Origin: UBA6078 sp964468685
Lineage (GTDB): Bacteria > Desulfobacterota > Syntrophia > Syntrophales > UBA2210
Direction: 5' to 3'
DNA length: 11,225 nucleotides
NCBI GenBank assembly: GCA_964468685.1
Contig: CAYXUH010000055.1
Span: 1-11,225 of the forward strand
Shown here: piece by piece, positions 7,076 through 11,225 of the stretch
Layout of the letters: each line of letters starts with the position of its first letter
How positions within the stretch are numbered: the first letter of the stretch is position 1
Translations under genes and position numbers: made by a program
Notes under the pieces: generated by a model
What the model saw: only the letters and a program-made list of their open reading frames with translations
The model's database searches: none
Told to the model about the DNA's origin: nothing

Positions 7076-7984
7076 ATGGCACAATCGCCGGAAAAAATGC
7101 GCAGACTGGGCGCCGATCTTCTGCTCCTCATAACCACACTGTTCTGGGGGGTCACCTTTGTAACGGTCAAACAGGCCGTGGAACAGGTGGGGGTGTTCCT
7201 CTTCCTGTCACAGCGTTTCGGCCTGGCGTTTCTTATCCTCCTGTTGATCTGTCTGGTCGCGAGGCGGCCTTTCAAAAAGGAGTACCTCACGAGGGGCGTG
7301 GTCCTCGGCGTCCTGCTCTTCGGCGCGTTTGCGTTTCAGACCATGGCGCTCCTGTACACCACCGCCTCCATTACCGCCTTTCTGACGGGGCTCAACGTCG
7401 TCCTCGTTCCGGTAATCGGCGCCGCCTTCCTGCGGCACGCCGTGACTTTCAACATGAAGATGGGGGTTGTCCTGGCCGCCACGGGGCTGTTTCTCCTCTG
7501 TACGAACGGAAGCTGGGGCTTCAACCGGGGCGACATACTCGGGATCACCTGTGCGATCTGCGTCGCGCTGCACCTCATCTTTACCGGCAGATTCGCGCGG
7601 GCGAGCGATGTGTACTGGCTGACAACGGTCCAGATCGGGATCGTGGCGCTCCTGAGCACCCTGGTGGCGTATGGTGAGGGGAGTGAAATCCTGGTCTGGC
7701 ACCCGGAGATACTCTGGGCGCTGGTGATCTGCGTCCTCTTCGCCACGATCTTCGCCTTCCTCGTCCAGACCTCCATGCAGCGCTTCACCAGCCCGACGCA
7801 CACGGCGCTGATCTTCTGCATGGAGCCGGTGTTCGCGGCGCTGTACGCCTACTGGGCAATCGGCGAGCGGTTCGGTCTCCGGGGCCTCATCGGTGCCGTC
7901 TGTATTCTGACGGGTATGGTTATCTCCGAAATCTCGTTCCCGGGCTACTTCTTCAGGAAGAGCCGCACCGGCGAACTGGACTGA
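7076..7984 (+). CDS. DMT-superfamily transporter with two EamA domains
   Basis: A 302-residue inner-membrane protein with about ten hydrophobic segments in two homologous halves (about 13-141 and 153-284), the standard EamA arrangement. Family-like features are FWGVTFVTVKQAV (23-35) in the first helix region, TTASITAFLTGLNVVLVP (95-112) closing the first half's core, and MEPVFAALYAYWAIGER (249-265) in the second half. Such proteins usually export amino acids or other small metabolites; the substrate cannot be predicted. The ATG at 7076 follows a G-rich ribosome-binding site (AGGGGGG, 7061-7067). It is transcribed divergently from the amino-acid importer and converges on the RNA methyltransferase 10 bp downstream, so it is probably a single-gene unit. 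The adjacency of an importer and an exporter may reflect amino-acid homeostasis, but this is inference. Confidence 0.93.
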   Translation: MAQSPEKMRRLGADLLLLITTLFWGVTFVTVKQAVEQVGVFLFLSQRFGLAFLILLLICLVARRPFKKEYLTRGVVLGVLLFGAFAFQTMALLYTTASITAFLTGLNVVLVPVIGAAFLRHAVTFNMKMGVVLAATGLFLLCTNGSWGFNRGDILGITCAICVALHLIFTGRFARASDVYWLTTVQIGIVALLSTLVAYGEGSEILVWHPEILWALVICVLFATIFAFLVQTSMQRFTSPTHTALIFCMEPVFAALYAYWAIGERFGLRGLIGAVCILTGMVISEISFPGYFFRKSRTGELD

Positions 7985-7994
7985 GGGCATTCAT

Positions 7995-8765
7995 TCACTT
8001 CGCGATCTCATAGAGGATGATCGCGGCGGCGACCGACAGATTCAGGGATTCCACGTCTCCCCTCCCCGGAATCGAGACAAACTGATCGGCACATCCCGTC
8101 AATTCCTCCGACAGGCCGTTCGCTTCCTGCCCCAGCATCACGATCGTTTTGCCCGTCTTCTTGAGCTCGCCCGGCGGGCTCCCCCCCCGCGGGACCATCG
8201 CCACCATCCGGTATCCCATCCTCTCCGCGAACCCTCGTATCTGCTCGGAGTCGACGGGCTGATATATCTCCACTGTGAAAATCGCCCCGGCCGATGCCCG
8301 GATCACCTTTGTGTTAAAGGGGTCCACGCAGGAGGGACTCAGGATCAGGTGCCTGACCCCGAACCAGGCGCTTGTGCGCAGAATGGTTCCCAGGTTGCCC
8401 GGATCGGACACCCGGTCGAGATACAGCAGGGTATCGGGGGCCACGCCACCCAAATCAGAAAAGGTAGATTCCCCCCGGCGGCAGATCATGACGACCCCCT
8501 GCGGCGTTTTCTCCGTGGAGATCTCCTGCATGATGCTGGCGGAGCATTCATAGACCGGCAGGTCATTGGGAAGAATGTCGGCAACCGCTTCAAGGTGATC
8601 CCTGTCCGCCATAACCTCCACTATCGGATGGCTGGTGGTCTGGGTGGCGGTCTCAAGCGCGTTGAACCCCTCGGCGATGAACACCCCCTCCTTCTCCCGG
8701 ACCTTTTTCCTGTGCAGGCTCCGAACCCACGTCCGATGAACCTTCGACATCTGAAAGACACCCAC
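7995..8765 (-). CDS. SpoU/TrmH-family RNA 2'-O-ribose methyltransferase
   Basis: A 256-residue SPOUT-class enzyme that transfers a methyl group from S-adenosylmethionine to a ribose 2'-OH in rRNA or tRNA. Residues 6-100 form a small substrate-binding domain (SKVHRTWVRSLHRKKVREKE, then FIAEGFNALE). The catalytic knot follows: motif 1 LDRVSDPGNLGTILRTS (116-132) with Asn124 and Arg130, motif 2 MLGQEANGLSEEL (210-222) with Glu214, and motif 3 SIPGRGDVESLNLSVAAAI (231-249). Motif 2 has QEANGL where many members read GxEGxGL. Start: GTG at 8763-8765, because AAGGAGG (8773-8779, minus strand) sits at good spacing; the internal ATG at 8750 is too far from it. The RNA target cannot be assigned from sequence alone. 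Confidence 0.95.
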   Translation of the reverse strand: MGVFQMSKVHRTWVRSLHRKKVREKEGVFIAEGFNALETATQTTSHPIVEVMADRDHLEAVADILPNDLPVYECSASIMQEISTEKTPQGVVMICRRGESTFSDLGGVAPDTLLYLDRVSDPGNLGTILRTSAWFGVRHLILSPSCVDPFNTKVIRASAGAIFTVEIYQPVDSEQIRGFAERMGYRMVAMVPRGGSPPGELKKTGKTIVMLGQEANGLSEELTGCADQFVSIPGRGDVESLNLSVAAAIILYEIAK

Positions 8766-8819
8766 TTCACAACCTCCTTCGTATCCCGGCGCGAACCACG
8801 GCTGACGAAATACCGCTCA

Positions 8820-8848
8820 GATATATATCGCCCACGTCCCTATTTCAA
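8820..8848 (-). promoter_or_regulatory. Possible sigma-70 promoter of the RNA methyltransferase gene
   Basis: On the minus strand TTGAAA (8843-8848), a 17-bp spacer and TATATC (8820-8825) lie upstream of the gene with the right orientation. Each box matches at 4-5 of 6 positions. Confidence 0.4.
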
Positions 8849-9157
8849 TCCCTTTTCACTCCTGTGAGAGGGTCATATGCCTGGAGATATCGGATGGGGT
8901 GTAATTAAAAATCAGCATACCGAATCCGATTTGACGTTTTGATACACCCTTGGACTGAACTTTTTTCCATGAGATAGTAGAAAGAAAAAAGACAGCACTG
9001 ATTCAGAAAGGCGGCGAGGAGCCCGTAGATCGAACCAAACCAGATCACGATCGCGTACGCCTGAAGCTGTCCCACCCCGTACATGGGATTGGCGAAATAT
9101 CTGTATGGACCCGTCATGACGAAATCGGAGATCTTCCTTCCGAGAAACATGTCTTTC

Positions 9158-9164
9158 CAATAAT
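9158..9164. repeat. Left copy of 7-bp target-site duplication
   Basis: CAATAAT, identical to 9317-9323. On the minus strand it belongs to the Tyr-Trp codons of the methyltransferase fragment. Confidence 0.65.
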
Positions 9165-9316
9165 GACACTATCGTAAAAAGTCAAGCATTCTCCCTCTCC
9201 CTTGATGGGAGAGGGGTGGGGTGAGGGTGGATATAATGTTGTTTCAAAGGCTTACACCCCCTCCCCTTAATCCCCTCCCGCCAGGGGAGGGGAACCCTGA
9301 CTTTTTACCGGTGCAT
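9165..9316. mobile_element. 152-bp palindromic MITE-like element
   Basis: A non-coding element inside the methyltransferase pseudogene. Near its ends are perfect 11-bp inverted repeats, GTAAAAAGTCA (9174-9184) and TGACTTTTTAC (9298-9308). Inside each arm is a GC-rich hairpin: CCCTCTCCC/GGGAGAGGG around TTGAT (9193-9215) and CCCCTCCC/GGGAGGGG around GCCAG (9272-9292). The two arms are imperfect inverted copies of each other around an AT-rich centre near 9230-9250. The 7-bp direct repeats outside it and the continuous protein across the gap define the borders. The outermost bases (GACACTATC and CGGTGCAT) match only loosely with a 2-nt length difference. No transposase is encoded, so it must have moved in trans. 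The family is not identified. Confidence 0.75.
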
Positions 9317-9323
9317 CAATAAT
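9317..9323. repeat. Right copy of 7-bp target-site duplication
   Basis: CAATAAT, identical to 9158-9164. It borders the sequence coding for PIDIYY on the minus strand. Confidence 0.65.
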
Positions 9324-10045
9324 AGATATCGATCGGGACCGTCTTCGCGGTCCATATCTTTATCGTAAACCCGCTGATGAATAATAGTGCCGCGATAACG
9401 AATGCTGTTTCTTGATGAACAAAACAAAACAGGTTTCCCGGGGTAGATGAAGCGACGTATCCTATACTGACTCAGTTATGGAAAAAGAGAAAACCGAAAA
9501 TCAGCCTCGTGAGCCAGGTACCCTTCATCCTCACCCCTCCACCTCCTGATGAACCAGTGGCGCCAGCCATCTCTCGACAGGACGAAAAATATAAAACCGA
9601 TGTAACAGGAGGTGCTCAGGATGAAATAGGATATCGCCAGCCGTGCATTGAGAGACTGGCAGGCGGCGAGATAAACCGAAAAGGCAAGAGAAAAAGACAT
9701 TACGACCGTTCTTAGTATCGTCGCGTGGCTCGGCACATAACCGGATATTGAAATCAGGATTATAAGAAAACGGTAAACTTCCTCGAAAAAATGTACACTC
9801 TTTTTGTTCATAAGACGCGTTGCTTACCCAAATATTGGCAATTCATAAAAGGTTAGACACAATCTGGCTGTACCCGGACACCGGTTGATTTGTTATTGGT
9901 TGTAATTCAGTATGCTTTGGCACACAGTGGAACCGTTTAGCCAAGGAGGGAATCGATTCCCGATTCTACCTGCAACTCTTCAGCACCGGGTACCGGTGGG
10001 AATCATCAATTGGCGACTAACCGGCACTTCATATTTCAGATACGG

Positions 10046-10555
10046 CTATCGTATCCCCTGAAAAGGCCTCCTTTTAAGTTTATTGTACGTATCGAGGGCC
10101 GGCGTCAGGATCACAACCGTATGATCGTCCTTCATCCAGAGCGATGTCGAGGCCGTAAGGATGGAGTACCAGACCCCTATCCGATTCCCCTTATTATCAA
10201 CCAGGACAAACCCGTGCTGGATCCGGGCTTTCGTCTGCATATTTGAAACGAGATCACCGAGGGCCTGGGGAGTCATCTCAACCCTTTTCCACAGGGTGGA
10301 ATCCAGGGTATAGGCCTTATTCAGTCCCATAATAGCGTTGGGGAACACATCCGAGCCGCTGATATAGTAATTGACCCCGGGGTCGCTTTGATATTCTTCA
10401 AAGGCTCGTGTCACGTCCCCGTCAGGTATGATCCTGCCGTAATTCCTGCCATGCGGACCGGCACACCCCGCGGATGCAAGGAGCACCAGGGCGCACATGG
10501 TACAGAGGGGTGATTTCCAGCGGGTCCGCATCCTTCCATTTTCTGTCCGGGACAT
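10046..10555 (-). CDS. Predicted lipoprotein of unknown function
   Basis: A 169-residue protein with a lipoprotein-type leader: basic start (MSRTENGRMRTRWK), hydrophobic stretch 18-27, then SAGC with the likely lipidated Cys31. The mature part includes IIPDGDVTRAFEEYQSDPG, NYYISGSDVFPNAIMGLNKA, an aromatic/basic WKRVEMTP block, and IGVWYSILTAST; it appears soluble. I recognise the style (small envelope lipoproteins of anaerobic Deltaproteobacteria-like genomes) but cannot give a function. The frame is open to an ATG at 10633, yet the consensus promoter at 10605-10633 places transcription start near 10598, downstream of that ATG. The ATG at 10553-10555 has GGAGG about five bases upstream and gives a proper signal peptide, so it is chosen. 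The gene seems to be a stand-alone unit. Confidence 0.88.
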   Translation of the reverse strand: MSRTENGRMRTRWKSPLCTMCALVLLASAGCAGPHGRNYGRIIPDGDVTRAFEEYQSDPGVNYYISGSDVFPNAIMGLNKAYTLDSTLWKRVEMTPQALGDLVSNMQTKARIQHGFVLVDNKGNRIGVWYSILTASTSLWMKDDHTVVILTPALDTYNKLKRRPFQGIR

Positions 10556-10604
10556 CCCTTCCTCCGTTGCCTTTCCTGATAGGCGGTCTCTTGTATGCAG
10601 GAGA

Positions 10605-10633
10605 AGTATAAGAGAGGCGGGTCTCCCTGTCAA
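10605..10633 (-). promoter_or_regulatory. Consensus sigma-70 promoter of the lipoprotein gene
   Basis: On the minus strand TTGACA (10628-10633), exactly 17 bp, then TATACT (10605-10610). This is 6/6 at -35 and 5/6 at -10, with ideal spacing, and transcript start near 10598. The leader of about 43 nt ends at the ATG at 10555. Confidence 0.8.
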
Positions 10634-10695
10634 TGGGAAAACGTGGTTGAAAATTAATTACATATAAGGGTGGGTTTGATGGAGACTAACCAGCC

Positions 10696-10729
10696 GCGTC
10701 AGAATGACATGGGCATGTCATCCTGACGC
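10696..10729. repeat. 34-nt near-perfect palindrome
   Basis: GCGTCAGAATGACATG (10696-10711) and CATGTCATCCTGACGC (10714-10729) are complementary at 15 of 16 positions around two bases. It lies upstream of the lipoprotein promoter (63 bp beyond its -35 box). No T-run follows, so it is not a typical terminator. It resembles intergenic palindromic (REP-like) repeats; a binding site for a dimeric protein is the alternative. Confidence 0.7.
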
Positions 10730-11060
10730 CCGCGGAGTACCCTTCTAAAATACCACACAAAGCACTACATGTTCACTGCAGCAGTGTGCCATTCAGACGC
10801 GACAATTCCTTTTTTTGACCATCAGCGATTCGCCCTCCACACAGCGCAACCCATAAGTAACTGTAATATATGAACAACCATGCCGTATGCGCAAAATATC
10901 TCATATTGGCATGATTAGTGTGGTAAAAAAATGCCAAAGGCAAGGAGGAATGAGCATTATATTTCCTTGAAACAGAAGCACGGCGTATATTTCGGAGCAG
11001 ACAATTGTTGTAATCGGTACGATTTACACAAGGATCTTCTTTGCCGCCGCCACTTCACGG

Positions 11061-11141
11061 AGGGGAAATTTAGATTTTTCATAAGAAACTGACACAGTGC
11101 TGTACCATTTTACGCGAACGATTTACCTCTAAATTTCCCCT
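11061..11141. repeat. 14-bp inverted repeat around a 53-nt centre
   Basis: AGGGGAAATTTAGA (11061-11074) and TCTAAATTTCCCCT (11128-11141) are perfect inverted copies. The right arm runs into TTTTT on the plus strand. The spacing is long for a terminator; the arms look more like ends of a small mobile element, or paired transposase-binding sites of a larger one continuing beyond the window. Confidence 0.6.
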
Positions 11142-11225
11142 TTTTGGTATTCATACTTTTCCGGGAGGAGATTAACCCTACAACGATACATAAGATGAAA
11201 TCTCCAACGCAGCCAGCTTTCGTTT

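Larger units (their letters stand above)
8912..9811 (-). pseudogene. Decayed PEMT/ICMT-like membrane methyltransferase
   Basis: Three consecutive pieces on the minus strand rebuild one protein of about 247 residues. Piece 1 (from the ATG at 9811) has membrane segments and ends DGWRHWFIRRWRGEDEG then YLAHEA. A shift of frame near 9497-9506 leads to piece 2, IFGFLFFHN, a TGA stop at 9472-9474 where a GGA glycine codon is likely, then VSIGYVASSTPGNLF and on to AKTVPIDIYY. There a MITE-like insertion (9165-9316) interrupts the gene. Piece 3 resumes as WKDMFLGRKISDF, then GPYRYFANPMYG, the S-adenosylmethionine-binding type of motif in this family. A last frameshift lies at the T6 run (plus strand) at 8961-8966; correcting it gives the family-like end EKKFSPRVYQ, terminating at 8912. 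Reading the pieces as one gene rests on my recollection of the family, but their order, strand and fit are consistent. Confidence 0.82.
10634..11225. other. Non-coding stretch with repeat remnants
   Basis: About 590 bp, more AT-rich than the genes, without a convincing gene. It holds a near-perfect palindrome (10696-10729), a 14-bp inverted repeat (11061-11141), and a smaller 7-bp inverted pair (GGAGATT 11167-11173 / AATCTCC 11199-11205). The longest rightward frame with an ATG is 10931-11092 (53 codons, no ribosome-binding site). On the minus strand a short open frame crosses the 14-bp repeat. The mix looks like remnants of mobile DNA, but no transposase similarity was recognised. Confidence 0.5.

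Noticed and set aside
8831..8870. Single CRISPR-repeat-like string (TTTCAATCCC) upstream of the RNA methyltransferase
   Set aside because: It occurs once, with no second repeat or spacer pattern, so no array is supported.
8905..9150. Independent 81-residue protein
   Set aside because: It starts in mid-family and its last ~18 residues are out of frame after the T6 run; the other frame gives the family-like end.
9476..9811. Independent 111-residue membrane protein
   Set aside because: Its last eight residues are out of frame; shifting frame continues into methyltransferase-like sequence, so it is better read as the first piece of the pseudogene.
9984..9998. CACCGG-GTA-CCGGTG hairpin as a terminator of the lipoprotein gene
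   Set aside because: The stem is only six base pairs and no T-run follows on either strand; it may be chance.
10931..11092. 53-codon rightward gene
   Set aside because: It has no ribosome-binding site before the ATG, no recognisable domain, and includes one arm of the inverted repeat.

Overview
The window looks like chromosomal DNA from an anaerobic, moderately GC-rich Gram-negative bacterium. The protein repertoire (a COG1032-type radical SAM enzyme, a degradative-type thiolase, a MoxR/CoxE pair, a lipoprotein-type amino-acid transport operon) fits a Desulfobacterota/syntroph-like genome. That placement is inference from gene style only. No rRNA, tRNA, CRISPR array or intact transposase gene was seen.

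Layout. Positions 1-277 hold a window-edge fragment, perhaps the start of a leftward gene, and a strong imperfect hairpin. Positions 278-4619 form a rightward block: radical SAM protein, acetyl-CoA acetyltransferase-type thiolase, MoxR-like AAA+ ATPase and a CoxE-like VWA protein. The last three genes are 35-36 bp apart and probably co-transcribed. Positions 4632-6923 form a leftward operon with overlapping genes for a polar amino-acid ABC importer (lipoprotein binding protein, permease, ATPase). A rightward DMT/EamA exporter (7076-7984) diverges from it and converges on a leftward SpoU/TrmH-type RNA methyltransferase (7995-8765).

The right third is less ordinary. Positions 8912-9811 hold a leftward pseudogene of a PEMT/ICMT-like membrane methyltransferase. 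Joining three reading frames rebuilds a protein of about 247 residues. It carries two frameshifts, one nonsense codon and a 152-bp palindromic MITE-like insertion flanked by a 7-bp direct repeat. Next comes a leftward lipoprotein gene (10049-10555 plus stop) with a consensus sigma-70 promoter, which shows that the longest open frame starts too far upstream. The last ~590 bp have no convincing gene but contain a 34-nt near-perfect palindrome and a 14-bp inverted repeat around a 53-nt centre that looks like mobile-element remnant DNA.

Functionally the window combines thiolase chemistry on acyl-CoA, a MoxR/VWA chaperone-like pair of unknown client, amino-acid uptake, metabolite export and rRNA/tRNA 2'-O-methylation. 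I found no clearly new multi-gene system. The most informative features are the decayed methyltransferase with its MITE and the unexplained structured elements at both edges.
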